From positions 212,152-276,151 of the forward strand of contig NMRB01000547.1 in NCBI GenBank assembly GCA_002633025.1: DNA of 64,000 nucleotides, read 5' to 3'. The notes under the pieces were generated by a model. It saw only the letters and a list, made by a program, of their open reading frames with translations. It was not told where the DNA came from and did not search any database. This DNA comes from Notospermus geniculatus. Taxonomy: Eukaryota > Nemertea > Pilidiophora > Heteronemertea > Lineidae. How positions within the stretch are numbered: position 1 is the first letter of the stretch; the number at the start of each line of letters is the position of its first letter. Both the position numbers and the translations under genes were made by a program. Shown here piece after piece: positions 12,355 to 24,405 of the stretch.

Positions 12355-12622
12355 TCTTGTATCATCATTACACGGTGTCATAATCCTGTTGGGTATTTAC
12401 CCGACGTATGGAATCCACGACATGCTGCAGTCCACCTGCGTCGGGTTTTTTACTTGCCCTGGCAGGACACTCAGGCACAAGGGACCACGGCTTTCAGTCC
12501 CATCCGATGGACCCTCAGTATTTCACAACTTGTGTACATGCTTCGCCGGGAGTCCAACTTGCGCCGACCCATTGCACAATTTGGTGGGTGGTCAAGTGTG
12601 CTAACCACTCGACCACCGAGAT
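12355..12622 (-). mobile_element. tRNA-derived SINE, family 1 (minus strand)
   Basis: On the minus strand the element begins CTCGGTGGTCGAGTGGTTAG (pol III A box) and then has the B box GGTTGGACTCC (one base from the consensus GGTTCGANNCC). A body of about 180 bp includes GGGACTGAAAGCCGTGGTCC and a tail near CCAACAGGATTATGACACCG. The same family is on the plus strand at 16,368-16,645. The SINE is nonautonomous; no reverse transcriptase is seen nearby. Confidence 0.8.
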
Positions 12623-13731
12623 AAGTGTCTCCTGAATTTTTGATGGAAAAACGAAGTAAAAACATGCACTATTTGACATGTGCATGTAACTGTATTCCAC
12701 GCACTGGCGATGGTGGAATGATCGGCGTGGGCGTCAAACCACCTCCCGAAGCAAAGAAGCATGAAAAAGCTGATGATTACAGAGCAGGCAGTGTAGAACG
12801 TGAAGACGTATCATTTCTTGAGATCCTTTGTAATCCCCGCAGCACAATCAGACGTCTACTTTACTGGGCAATGTTTTTATCCTTCAGTATGGAATAGAAG
12901 CCTTACATGTGATGCTAAACTGGCACGACTGGTATTGTAACGATGGTGGATGACTGTAGACGGGAGGTAGCTGAACGTGGTACATCAAGTAGGCTGAAAT
13001 CAACATGGGTTGGTGGTGAGGGATAAAAACAACAGCCATTGTTGAACAGGAACACTGAAATATACCATAGGGTGGATGACAGAGCAGTGTTTGTTCAGAA
13101 AGAAAGTCCAAGCAGGAGGTCTGGGACATTCTGCTGATATCGCGAAACGTTGCAACGCTCACCTAAGCGCCAGTCCCTCCTCGAAAGAAAACTTACACCA
13201 TTTTTTCCAGCCCTAATCCACTCTGTACATTCCCTGTCACCTCAGCGGCCACATTCGTCACTGCTGTTCAAATCCAGGACATTTATCGACCCCAATATTG
13301 CGATTCTTCATGTGCCAATCGCTTGCCTCATTTGTCACGAGTCCAATTCTTTCCCTAACCAATCATCTCAATGTTTGCTAGATTTTTTTCTCCCCCTGCC
13401 TTACATCCTGTCCCGCATAGCAAGCGACTATCGAATCCTACATCAAATCAACTAATCATTTAAGGGGCTGGCGTGTTGGTTGGTGGCGGTTAGAGGAGGA
13501 CATGATTCTTCTTCACCGGCACTGGTATGTTGACTCGTTGAGTCCTTTCGTGGAGTCAACCGCCGCCGCGGCTCAACAGGCTGCTGATTTCCATAAATTC
13601 GAAGGCACATGGCCGTACCTTAGCATGATTTCTAATGTACAGAGTACTAGGGATCGGCACTTGTCCTGGAAGATGTACGTATTTTCTTCAAAATAATCCC
13701 AATTTGGCGATTGAGAACAAACAGGCGCATT

Positions 13732-13849
13732 GGCTGATATTCATAAAAGCTAGCAAATGCTTTTACTTCAAGTTTTGCAGTACATTTACATTGGACCTCA
13801 CTGTGCAAATCTTAAGTAAAGCATTTGCTAACTTTTATGAACACCAGCC
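13732..13849. mobile_element. Hairpin MITE (A)
   Basis: GGCTGATATTCATAAAAGCT and GCAAATGCTTTTACTTCAAG are mirrored by CTTAAGTAAAGCATTTGC and ACTTTTATGAACACCAGCC. Arms about 40 bp, loop about 38 bp. The element is present at the same place in B. Confidence 0.85.
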
Positions 13850-14231
13850 ATTATTCGAGAGCGTTGCACCTTCCCATATCAGTTTCCCTTGAAAAACCAA
13901 ATGTATTGTGGCCGAATCCAAGTTCCCTCTGGACTGAGCATCATACCAATACATACGAATCTGGTCCAGTGGCCACATGGCCTCTCTCCCACACAATTTC
14001 TCGATCGGTAAATCATTTATACGGTTTGTTACATTGCATGAATACACAAGAATACTTATGGATGCCTTCAAACAAAAAAAAATATTAGATTGTCTTTTAA
14101 CTGCACGGTCCTCATCAATAATTAAGTAAAGGAAAACCATTATTTGGTTTTAGAACAGATGAATAGGGATGTCTGTAAATCAAGTACAGATCGTGCACAG
14201 TTGTCTTCACCAATGACCCGGCGTGAAAACT

Positions 14232-14437
14232 CATTGGGAGTCTTTACTGCCGTTAGAGGCCACCACCAGTTAGTGGTCGTGGAACGTCACAAAATGTGAC
14301 GTCACACAGAAGAAGTGCATGCAACGTCATCCATAATGATGTTGTGAGGTCATGTCGTACGTCTATGACGTCAAATTTTGTGACGTTCTATTCTAGGACC
14401 GCTAACAGGCGACCTCTAACGGCAGTAAAGTCTCCCT
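14232..14437. mobile_element. CRE-bearing MITE, copy 2 (A)
   Basis: Ends CATTGGGAGTCTTTACTGCC and GGCAGTAAAGTCTCCC, with CCGTTAGAGGCC facing GACCTCTAACGG. The inner arms GAACGTCACAAAATGTGACG and TTTTGTGACGTTCTATTC carry TGACGTCA on both sides. It belongs to the same family as 11,174-11,386, with a diverged middle. Confidence 0.88.
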
Positions 14438-15065
14438 GTTCTCGAGGCGTGCTTCATCTGGCAACCCAGACTCTGAAAGGGTGTGGTCTCCGTCTTACAA
14501 AGAATGTACGACTTGAAGTCGGTGAAGCCAGGAGACAGAAGAACCTCAGTAGGCCTACATAGATTTTCTTCTCCTTAGCTTCATCTAGCTTATTACAAAG
14601 ATAAACGTATCGGACCTAGCAGGGTGAACCCCTTTCGTCTGCTTCTTGAATCAATTGGTGGATAATCCGCCCTAACACAAAGAACCTACCTGACCTTGCC
14701 GAAACCATACTGTTGTAGCGTGCACTACCATGGCAACGTAATAAACATTACTGCATAATGGTATACGTTGTCTCCACACGCTGATCTATGGCTGCAACTC
14801 TTGATGGAGGTTTAAAGCTAGATTGATGGAGACGATTGACGTGTTCAAAAAGTCACCTATTTCTTCTAGAAAAGCACAAAGCTACTTCATGGAATGTGTC
14901 CATCGTTACTGGCAACTGATCTGATATTTCAATGGGCAGTGATAATGAATTTCATCAATCTTCCTCGAGTCAATACCGTCAGCTGAGGTAGTTAAAGCAC
15001 CTCTGTATCTAGTAGTAGGAAAAAGTGGATGATACTGACACAGTCTCGTGGATTATGGATTTTTT

Positions 15066-15109
15066 GACGTTCTAGGCGGCCTCTACCGGCAGTAAAGTCG
15101 CCCATTGGA
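15066..15109. mobile_element. CRE-bearing MITE, solo right end (A)
   Basis: TGACGTTCTAGGCGGCCTCT then ACCGGCAGTAAAGTCGCCCATTGG is the right terminal arm of the family alone; the left part is not found next to it. The same fragment is at 27,496-27,539 in copy B, so the truncation predates the A/B split. Confidence 0.75.
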
Positions 15110-16367
15110 GTTGATGAAATTGTTTGCGACATTGGCCAAGATTTTGAGACCGGGAGACTCTCACGCAATATATGATACTCAGTTTTATAGGTGTGCATAC
15201 GGTAAAACATATCATATATACTGCAGTTTCAATCTAGAAGGTCAGTTCGGTAAAGCGAGGCACGAACACCGACTCAATCAGGAATCATTCCAGACGATTG
15301 ACCTTCCATGTCTGTCGATTTCAAAGATCGCTAATAGCCTTGTTATGAGCTAATCAACTGGAAGACATAACTATGTGAAATCGACCGCACAAGAGGACGT
15401 CTACAGACTTTGTGTGGTCAAAGGGCATCCGACGTAATACATTTATAATGCTCTCCCCTGCATTGTTGTGACGATTGAGCCAAGTCAGAATTCCCTGTCG
15501 TTGTGGTCACGGCGGATCACGGTCATTTTGGAAAGTTCGGTGATCAGCCATATACGGCCGGTGAGAGTGACGTGACTTATACGAACCCGGACGGGATTAT
15601 GAAGTTAACAATCTGCCTTTTCGGGTTTTAGCTTGCTAGAACGAGACCAAAGTAGATGTTTATGTACGAATATAAAAGGGTATATCTTGCTTGGGGTCAA
15701 ATGTATCGTTAATTCGGCAGGAACACAAAATGTTGATCAAAATTGGTAATGGCATTACTAGCACGTGAAAGTTAATTCATGTCACTGTGTGCTAAACCGT
15801 CGTTAAGACACCTCACAACAAGTCGTTAAGTCAATCTAGAATGATTAACTGAAGACAGAAGTTGTTTGAAGAGTTCGTAAAGAAGCCCTTTTTCTCACTC
15901 AACTCCCAAGATAATCCATTTTATTCAACATGCCATGTCATTCTACATTATAACCTGTCTGGTTTCTTCGTAATCCCGACTTTCAGAAGGCGTTACTTGC
16001 AAGCCAAACACAAAGCATGACGAGAACCCGAATGTTCTGAAGTTACCGAAGTTCACTTTCAGATCAGGGCCATCTCTCTCAATGAGTGTTCAGAAACTGG
16101 CACTATAGACCATCAGTCGCCAAGGTCAGACGCTGCAGGACATGAAGACTCTGACAGGGTCGCAAAAATGCAGCAACTGCATGTACTAGCAAGCGACAAG
16201 AGTCTCAAAAGCCGTCTCTCGCCCGTACCCCACCTGGTTTGATGATCTGGGTAGTATGGCACCTCAGGCCGGGTGCTCAAAAACACGCCCAAGGAATCCC
16301 AGAGATGAAACTGGAATAATGGTAGTGTGTCCTCACCCGACAGTCCCTCGCAATCGAACAGGGATAG

Positions 16368-16645
16368 CCCGTCTAAGCCCGGTGGTCGAGTGGTTAGCGC
16401 GCTCTCGACTACCAAACTGTACAATGGGTCGGCGCAGGTTCGACTCCGGGTGAAGGCATGTACAAAAAGTTGTGAAACATTAATGCAGGGTCCGTCGGAT
16501 GGGACTAAAAGCCGTGGTCCCTTGTACCTGAGTGTCTATGCCAGGGCAAGTAAAAGACCCCACACAGGTGGACAGTAGCCTGTCGTGGACTCCATACCTC
16601 CGGCAAAAATCCAACAGGGTTACGACGCCGGTAATGATATAGAAT
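16368..16645 (+). mobile_element. tRNA-derived SINE, family 1 (A only)
   Basis: A box TGGTCGAGTGGTTAGCGC at about 16,383 and B box GGTTCGACTCC at 16,438-16,448. The body has GGGACTAAAAGCCGTGGTCC and the tail ACAGGGTTACGACGCCGGTA. Copy B reads straight through the same place (GGGATAGAGGGGATACAG at about 28,955), so this is a filled/empty pair. It confirms the element limits and shows insertion after the two copies separated. Confidence 0.88.
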
Positions 16646-17021
16646 GATACAGATTGACGTTGGAAGGCATCGCCTGGGCACATCCAGTGTACAGATCACC
16701 ATGCATACAGCCCAAGCATGTTCCTCGTCTACAGATGAAAGTCAGCATTGCACACCCCAGATTCCTGGCATCCTTACTGCACCATCATAACGATTTATGT
16801 GAAATAAAGTCACAGCTAATTAAAAACATATACCAATTGCAATCTGTATAGCATTGGAGGAAGCCCATTGAGGTGACAAACTCGTTTTCTATGCTCAAGT
16901 GAGGAATGCAAGAGAAATAATTACAGGACGATAGAGAAATGATTCCCTCATCGTTGAAGTCACTACTACATGTACCAAATTCAAGTTTTGGTAACAGGAG
17001 ATATATAGGGTACACCAGAGT

Positions 17022-17175
17022 CCTGGCTTTCCCCCTTGGATCCAACATCATCATTATCAAGAGCGACAGTGTCAGGACTTCGATTTGAAGATATCAACAG
17101 CTTGCTGCGTGGTCAGCAATGCCGATCATCACCAACAGAAGCTCAGCCCCAGCAGTACTACACGTAGATCTCTCT
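17022..17175 (-). repeat. Dispersed repeat R1 (A)
   Basis: On the minus strand: TGTTGGTGATGATCGGCATT, GCTGACCACGCAGCAAGC, then TCGAAGTCCTGACACTGTCG and GGATCCAAGGGGGAAAGCC. Related copies are at 29,473-29,615 (B), 48,968-49,115, 53,759-53,815 and 54,148-54,262. No termini or coding function recognised. Confidence 0.65.
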
Positions 17176-17463
17176 GTGACCTTACTTCTGACCTAACAGA
17201 TATCCAAAATACAGCACAAAGAAGGACACACAAAATGATATAATAAGAAAAGTCGTCTCCGAATTTTGCAAATTTTCGACCCCAAGCGGGGTCTTCCTCA
17301 GGCACTTTCTAGTGCACCACAGTTGCGATTGTGGTGTACAGGTTGAGGACTTACATGTAAGCGGGATTCATTGGCTCACGGATCCGGTCCCTTTCCAGTC
17401 CGTTTGCTCCTAGTTTACTGGATACGACAAAGCAAAAGTCAATTTGATAGATTTTTTACGGAG

Positions 17464-17576
17464 CAGGGGCCGTATGCATAAAACATATTAAGTGTAAAAT
17501 TTCCCTTAAAATATTGTTCCAAACAAAAGATAAGGGAAATTTTACCCTTAAGATGTTTTATGCATATGAACCCCTG
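17464..17576. mobile_element. Hairpin MITE with ATGCATAAAACAT arms (A)
   Basis: CAGGGGCCGTATGCATAAAA faces TTTTATGCATATGAACCCCTG. The inner arms TAAAATTTCCCTTA and TAAGGGAAATTTTA complete the fold. Begins CAG and ends CTG. Same position in B. Confidence 0.88.
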
Positions 17577-17785
17577 AATCGGACAGAATCCGTGCGCCAA
17601 TGAACCCCGCTTGACGCTTCGTGTACGAGATGCATTCAAATGTGTGAATCTAACTGATGAATAGACGACTAATGAAGCCATGAAACTTGACAGGGGCAAT
17701 ATGGTTCATTTCCTGACAATTACATATTGACAGAGACAATGATGATGTGTGATCCTGGAAGCCACAAGCTCGGAACAGGTACACG

Positions 17786-17898
17786 GGGGCCATATTCATG
17801 AAGCCTTCGCAACTTTGCGTCCACGCAAATCTATTGTAAGGCAATCGGTGAAGAATTAAGGGCATGTGCAGTTGCGGAGGCTTCATGAATATGGCCCC
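17786..17898. mobile_element. Hairpin MITE, GGGGGCCATATTCATGAAGC (A)
   Basis: Left end GGGGGCCATATTCATGAAGCC is mirrored by AGGCTTCATGAATATGGCCCC. Arms about 30 bp, with an imperfect inner stem (GCAACTTTGCG). Same position in B. Confidence 0.88.
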
Positions 17899-19718
17899 AG
17901 GTCCAAGGTGACCTTCCAATAGAATCGGTGAGGGTCTCGTGGCTCATCGTGGCCCTCAAGTTGAACTTGGCAGTGTCCATGCTTCCGTCAAGCAGGAGCG
18001 AAGACCTCCACATTCTATAAGAATGCTGTACCAAACATCCTTTTCCTATCATGCAAATTGAGCTGTCTAGACAAACCTTAATATTCGTCCTTTTGCAAAG
18101 GCTTGTCGGTGCCCTTTCTGCAGAGGGACTGATCCGCCGAAATAATGACACGACAATAAAAACAGCTGTATCGAGTTATTTCTGAATGTCCTAATGCTAC
18201 TTGTTAGGGTTCCCTTTAGTCTGTGCTGTTCCTTTGAGCGTGTTGCTTCTGAAGGCTTCACTCGCTGTAGCCATTGGGAGAATACGTCTCTCTGGTAATT
18301 GTGCCCCCAAGGGCGACACCATGTTTGCCGTGTTTGTATCACATGGAGACGAGGGAGATACAGGTAATGTAGCAAGAAAGGTTGTGTGGGGCACGGGTAT
18401 CGTTCAGACATGGTCTATGATCCATGGATGGGTAAAGGGTGAAAAATGAGTTGATCAGTTGAAACCGACTACAAAATTTCCCTCAAAGACGGGAGTGATG
18501 TGATTAAGACCTACATGTAGTAAATGCCTTTACCTTTTTCTGCTGTACAAATGCATTTAGAAAATCATGTACAAAACTGAAAGCATTTACAAGAGTAAGC
18601 ATCCATACTACCCAAGAGCTCTCTATGCCAGACGACGACCCTAGTTTATGACATCCATAACGAACGCCAGATTCACACTATCAAATTTTGTAAATATGCC
18701 AGCTGCTTTCATATAATAATCTTCATGTAAGCCTTATTCTGAAAATTTTGATCAAATTTTGACAACAACGTGGATCGGGTTCAGACACCGACCTTCGTAC
18801 TGAAAGCAGGGACCACCCTTCACGTATTGTTACGGAACGTCTCTTACGTTGTCTGACTTGGGTAAAGAGGGGGATATCACGATAACCACTGAAATATGTC
18901 GAAACAAAAGAGTATATTTACCAGAATCTCGCTTTCCTAGGCTAAATCTCGTATTCCATAGGAAGAATATAAATCCCAGGCCTAATACGGGTATCCCAAG
19001 CCGCATAGTGCATCGTCTACATTTCCTGTGTCGTCGCCCGGGGCTCTAAGTTCCCTATGCTAGCACATTGGCCAGGGATGTAATGTAGCTCCACTGCGCA
19101 CTGCCGCGCCGTTACCCTTCACGCGTACGACGTTCGCCATGTCTGCAGCCTTCAGAAATTTTACGATTCTGATCTCAGAAATTCCAGAACTGTTCACAAA
19201 TTCCCAACAAAAAGACTCAAAACCGTTAGAGAAGAACCAAAAGCGAATCCACAAACGAATTTGCCAGATTTTTTTTCCACGTTCCAAGTTCACATCGATT
19301 GATTCACCCGGTGATTATAATTCCAGGTTTATCAATATCCAATATGTTGGGAAGAAACCAGGTAGACTTCGATTAGGGCGAGTCGTATTTCCACACTGGG
19401 ATTTACCTTCTATCACTTGAAGCGAAATCCTATATTTTGTTTCTGGTGATGATGTGAACCTCTCACATCAAACCGAGACCAAGGCGCGTTCTTTGCGTCT
19501 CCATGAAACCAAATGAGGAATGGAATAACTCTCGCTCATTGAATTATAGCGAGGCTGCCACCAGTGCCAACACCAGCGTGGCAGGTAAATCTAATGTCGC
19601 CCTTCGTGTGTGTTATATAGTCTGGCTTGGTTACCCAAAGGCAGCAAACTAATTTCTGGGATTACGCGGGTGCATTTTGGAATAAATCTGCATCGCAAGG
19701 GGAAGTCGATTTAAGACT

Positions 19719-19809
19719 ACTAGCATATTCACCCGTGGCGAGCACATTTTGAGGGAGGGAGTTTGTCTAGAATATTCTGTGGTAGAGGGTCTGTTGCTTT
19801 ATTGATGAG
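19719..19809. repeat. 91-bp shared block x (copy at 41,786-41,876)
   Basis: The block ACTAGCATATTCACCCGTGG to TTTATTGATGAG joins the end of copy A to the start of copy B. It recurs at 41,786-41,876 with no difference seen, with other DNA on both sides. It has no coding potential that I recognise. It is probably the true right-hand continuation of haplotype A, cut off by the assembler. Confidence 0.85.
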
Positions 19810-19911
19810 AACGGGGTGGATGGGGGGGGGGGCGGTCCAATGAGTTCTGTTATCTGTCCACTACATGTCTGCCCACGGTCGATGGCTTCAGACTGGTAGC
19901 TAGATACTTAC

Positions 19912-20054
19912 CACGTTAATAAGTTGGACCATGGCAAGCCCAAATTTTACAAGGATTTCGTCAGTAAGATTTAGAACTGGTCGGATCAAAGGATTGTATC
20001 CTCTCCTGTCAAAGAGATCCATGACTAGACGGACTTCGTCTTCGCTTCCAAGAC
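19912..20054 (-). CDS. nAChR subunit, 143-bp exon 2 (copy B)
   Basis: This is the second copy of the exon at 7,391-7,533, with the same acceptor, the same GTAAGT donor, the same length and the same 47 encoded residues. It differs by one silent Pro codon change. The flanking introns also match copy A almost base for base, apart from small indels (for example a 3-base difference just outside the acceptor). It lies inside the 12.5-kb repeat B, so it is either the other allele of the same exon or, less likely, a real tandem exon duplication. No second copy of the 45-bp exon 3 is seen, which favours the allele explanation. Confidence 0.88.
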
Positions 20055-20692
20055 CTGAAAATACAGAAAGAAAACACAAAGTTAGGCTTTAAGTATCTGG
20101 AACGATTTACAGGCCGAGGTATTCTGATCCTTACAGAATCTCCAAATCTGAAAAATGAACACATTGTCAAGGGGAAAAACGTGAATGACAACTCTTTTAT
20201 CCAAGTCATTTCCAAGGCATGTCTTGTCATGAATCCCACCACCAACCACCTGAAATAAAATGTCTCATGCACTAATCATCTTCGTGTCCGACGAAAACCC
20301 GTCGTTTTCGATTAAATTGTTAGTGACATAAGCGTTATTACTATAATGCACTATGACCAAGAATCTGATGAAGCCGACCTGGTTGCCAGGGCGACCACAA
20401 CGACGCTGATAGCTTACTCAACAAGTCTCCTTTACATCTGACCCGTCAGGGAGATGATGGCATCTCGTCTTTTATCTAACAACTGTGCACTTGGATGGAG
20501 TGATCGGCATGCACGGAACTGGTCACGCGTACCATAATCTGTGTTGGTTCGTCACTGCCCCGGGCAGATCTGATTGGTTATCGATATCTGCACGCACCAC
20601 TATAGTATTACCTTTGAGTCGGTGCAATAATTTTATTTAAAAAAAAAGCATATTATTTCTAGAGTGCATGCGCCATCTTTGTAGCCACCCAT

Positions 20693-20908
20693 TAGTGAGG
20701 TTTCGCAAATCTGACGAAAAACGAAGTACGAAAACGAAAATCAACTTCATTTCCAGGACCTAATGTATTTCTGGAGATGGTTGGTACCACAAATGTCGCT
20801 GCCGCCAGTGCGTCTTTTAGCATATCATGTAAGACCGAAAGAGTTATGATGCATCTTAAATTTTTAAATTTCCGCTTCGTATCAACGAAGTGGAACCGAA
20901 AGATAAAT
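20693..20908. mobile_element. Same fold-back element, left arm only (copy B)
   Basis: Matches 8,169-8,376. The sequence stops at the one-n join at 20,909, near the centre of symmetry. The right arm is absent from B, most likely because the assembly failed in the hairpin. Confidence 0.85.
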
Positions 20909-20909
20909 N
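20909..20909. other. One-n contig join in copy B
   Basis: The n falls in the centre of a 400-bp fold-back whose left arm only is kept in B. Relative to A about 440 bp (roughly 8,378-8,821) are missing at this position. Confidence 0.88.
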
Positions 20910-22744
20910 AGACATCACACCATGACCGAGGAAGCTAATAAAATAGAGGCATCAATTATCTGTGTGCCTGCTCGCCCTTCACCAGACTCCGCATCTACAC
21001 CGTAATGTATTCCATCTATATCACGTTGAGTGCTTATTGAAAATCGTCGGCTTACGTTGAGACCGGAGGTCCAATCAATAACTAGGTGCTTCTATGTTGA
21101 GTTGATGATATTGTGGGGAAGCATAAACCGTGATGGTCTTGTCAAATGATCAACTCTGGTTTATCGCCATCTAAGATGGACGAGACCTGCATGAAATGTG
21201 CCATATGACCTCCATTAACCCATAACGACATCGGCGGGAGAGCAAGTGTCTACAAGGGTACGGAACGTTCTCAAGGTGACCTGACACTTGAAAAAAACGT
21301 AAGATAGACGCCATTTTGAGTCGTATGACACAAATTGTTCCCAGAAATCAATGGTGATGATACAAAGAATATAGGAGTTGTCAGTGAGTTGACCAATAGG
21401 TGTCACTACGGACCAATTCACTATCTGGCGGACCCATTGGTTGATTGCGCACCAATCAGAGGAATTTTTTTTGTATTAATCCGCTAGAACATTGCTGCCA
21501 TCTTTTGGCCATAAGCGCGGCTGACTGCCCCGACTGCCTGAAAATATCATTTTGCACGTCATGTAAGCCACAAGGATCATGTTGTGTATAAGGACGGTGA
21601 CTTCAGCCTGCCATTCCATCCCCTGACATGGCGCCTTAAATCGTCCAGAACGAGATCGACCAATCACATAAACCCATTGCTACTCCGATTGACATCCGAT
21701 ATATTGAATGTTTTAAGTGTTGGCACAAATCAAGCGACAAACTAGGCAATGATCACTAGCCAAGGCCAATTAAACAATCAAGTATGGATTGATAGGACAC
21801 GAATCGCTCGCCAGCGAAAGTAGCCAGCAAAAAGCTGGCTACTTCTCCAACACACGACTTCACCATCAGAGTATCTCTTGTTGCTTCGACTTGGGTTCAT
21901 CTGGGGTGAATCCCCATTGATTCTGTACACCTGTTGCTACAGCAGTGACCACTCTCGCAGTCAAACCATAACTCTCGTTACGTATTCATGTATTTTGTCA
22001 TATCCTACAAAACCTCCCAACCTCCACAGGCCCGCTTCGATACAAAGCTCATGCACATGGTCAGCCTCAGCAACATCCACAAGGCTTAAACCACGAAAAC
22101 AAATAGCACCTGAACTTCGAAACCAGGAGGAGTTTTCCGCCTTTTCCGCCTTGGACACGCAACCATCTGCAACTATGAAAGGGTTTGCTGGGGACAGCGA
22201 TATCACCTTGTGGACAAGGATGATGTCTTGGTTGCCCCAGGCATGCCAGGAAGGAACGTTACTTTCAATAGCTTCAGCCAGTTTATTCTGTCCAGCATCT
22301 GTCATGTCTGTCGTGATAGCTGTACCCTTCGGCCATCGCATTTGTTTGTATGTATTACCGCTCGAAAAAATGGAAGGGATCCCGCAAATTTGACGAGCTG
22401 TTTCACAATTCAGGTCTTCAAACACGTAAGGATGGGAGTAAGCAGGTGTTTCGGGCACCAAAAGGTTTCACGCATCAAATAATTACGTTAGCAAGTCAGT
22501 CACCTCTTAAACAGCTGCAGTACCCTCCTGAGGAACCGTGCGGATGTCAGCTTACTGCACGTGATTTTGTGATTTCTAATTAATCAGGTTAATTTGGCTT
22601 GTTCTCTGGCTGTCGGATTTAAAGAAGTCGAACTTCAGTCAGGAAATCACGAACATCGTGCGCGAAGAAGCTTGACTAAACTGTCGTGTGTGGATTGGCT
22701 ACGTACATCGGCATCATGTACACATCATAAAGAATCGATGTAGT

Positions 22745-22925
22745 AGGCCGAAATGACAATGGAGATCATAGCTGCGATAGAGGACAGCACACCAAAACCA
22801 GGTCCTCCACATTGGATGCCGTTTAAGTTGGAAATTGATCAGGACCTAATGTCACTTTCATTTCAATAGATTTAACCAGTAGTGACACCTAGTGAGGCAG
22901 TGGGTTATGGTCCCATTACTCTTAC
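22745..22925. repeat. Dispersed repeat R2
   Basis: GAGATCATAGCTGCGATAGA, CAGCACACCAAAACC and AGTAGTGACACCTAGTGAGG are the reverse complement of a stretch at about 62,165-62,350. The last module alone also recurs at 3,212-3,235. Confidence 0.65.
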
Positions 22926-24261
22926 ATGAAGTCTACGGTTGGCTATGGCATGCTGACGTCCGTATGCTGGACATCACCGAAAACCGGGGAGGGGGGTTCA
23001 ATGGACAGGTGTTATCAACTAGCAACAGATTACAACTCGTTGTAACGGTATGACGCATCCGTGCTTCCAAGAGCTGTCACAGCAAAAACGTTACAGATAG
23101 AAAGAGATTTGTTTCATTAAAATCTCGTCACTGGGTTCAGGTGAACCTGTTGCATGTCAGCAGTTTTTAGATGAACACACAATGGTAGAAAACCAGAATG
23201 AATAATGAACAAGAAACAGGCAATGGTATTTTAAATCCTGTAATTGTAAAACCAGTAAATCATGAACGAACCCAGCCAGATACGGTGACGGTTCAGCGGG
23301 GACCAAACCGTTGAAGACGGTGTCAAAGCTTAGCAAATCTCATTTGGGAAACAATTCGTTTAAGCGACTAGGGACTTCAACGTTATTAATAACGTGGAGT
23401 GACGTCACAGTTCCCAAAGCAACCGGTGAATGTGTATTCTAGATGAGGGGCAATCGACAAAAGCAAATAGAGAGGCGGCCTCGGCTCAGTCCCCGATGCT
23501 GATGACCGTTTCTGATGTGGATTACTCGGCCAGTGGTCCTTTCGTAGACTGCACGATTGGATCGATTGGTGACGACCGTATTACACCGAAACAAGATATT
23601 CTTAGACCCCGGGGGTTTACTTGAGATTCTCAAAGAAGGGTTGGCCCATCACAATTAGGTCTGACATTTCGGATACTGGCCATTCTGGGTCTTTACACAG
23701 AAGGCTCCCTTCACAATCCATCTTTAGAAACTAAACGACTAGGCGTATGAACGGTTTGCAATCCGTACGCATTTTCCTTGGCGTACTATGATGCCAAGGC
23801 TGTTTTTTTTCTGGTTGGATCGTGCCGCAAGTTGTTCCAACATGCGTAACAAAAAGGATGTTTACACGAACTTGTAAATTCTGAAGCTGCTTGGGTCTTC
23901 AAGATGTCAAAAACATATAACATTTCCCACTAAAGCAATGAACTGTTCCCTCCAACCACTGTGTCTTACTAAGAAGGTATTTTACCCCAACGTGTAGACA
24001 ACATGATATTAAATCGTGATCTACGCAGCATTTTGGACGCCGGAGGCAGGATCACCACGTGTATGAAATACCAACGGATGCTGGTATCGCTGAACTAGTT
24101 ACATTCATGATGGAAAAAAATTGCTGTGAAGTGTTTGCGGTGATAAGGGTCATTCCCTTCAGAACAAAACGGTGCGTCCTTACCCGCCAGGTAAAGTGTA
24201 CTAGATAGAGCGTCCAGGCGATGCTTCCAAGGGATATGCAATTCCATCAACGCCTGGAAAC

Positions 24262-24404
24262 CAATGGGAGACTTCACTGCCGTCAGAGGACGCCACAATA
24301 GCATCCTAGAACGTCACGAAATTTGACGTCATAGAGAAAAAGCGCACGCCACAACGTCATCCATAATGACGTGGACGCCATGGCTTACGTCTTTGACGTC
24401 AGAA
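24262..24404. mobile_element. CRE-bearing MITE, copy 1 (B, truncated at n)
   Basis: Identical layout to 11,174-11,316. It lacks the right terminal part because the contig ends within the element. Confidence 0.85.
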
Positions 24405-24405
24405 N
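24405..24405. other. One-n contig join in copy B
   Basis: The n lies between the two arms of a CRE-bearing MITE. Relative to A about 2.0 kb (roughly 11,323-13,328) are missing here, including the rest of the MITE and a SINE. Confidence 0.88.

Larger units (their letters stand above)
7286..19717. repeat. 12.4-kb repeat unit, copy A
   Basis: From the ACGGGGTGGATGGG string at 7,286 to GTCGATTTAAGAC at 19,717 this segment matches 19,811-32,309 in the same orientation and order. Identity is very high, with about seven differences in the 1-kb stretch 10,317-11,322 and none noticed by eye in about 1.5 kb after 14,330. Present only in A: a SINE at about 16,368-16,645, and the stretches 8,377-8,820 and 11,323-13,328 that are lost at one-n joins in B. 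It contains nAChR exon 2, several fold-back elements and two full CRE-bearing MITEs. The best reading is one haplotype of a heterozygous locus. Confidence 0.9.

Noticed and set aside
18201-18449. Open frame starting with a hydrophobic, signal-peptide-like stretch, also in copy B at 30,790
   Set aside because: No conserved domain, no convincing partner exon; conservation between A and B means nothing because the whole region is conserved.
21961-22461. 166-codon minus-strand open frame with protein-like composition in copy B
   Set aside because: The matching part of copy A (about 9,920-10,110) has indels that are not multiples of three. No family was recognised, and a clear acceptor is lacking although a donor-like site is at 22,207.
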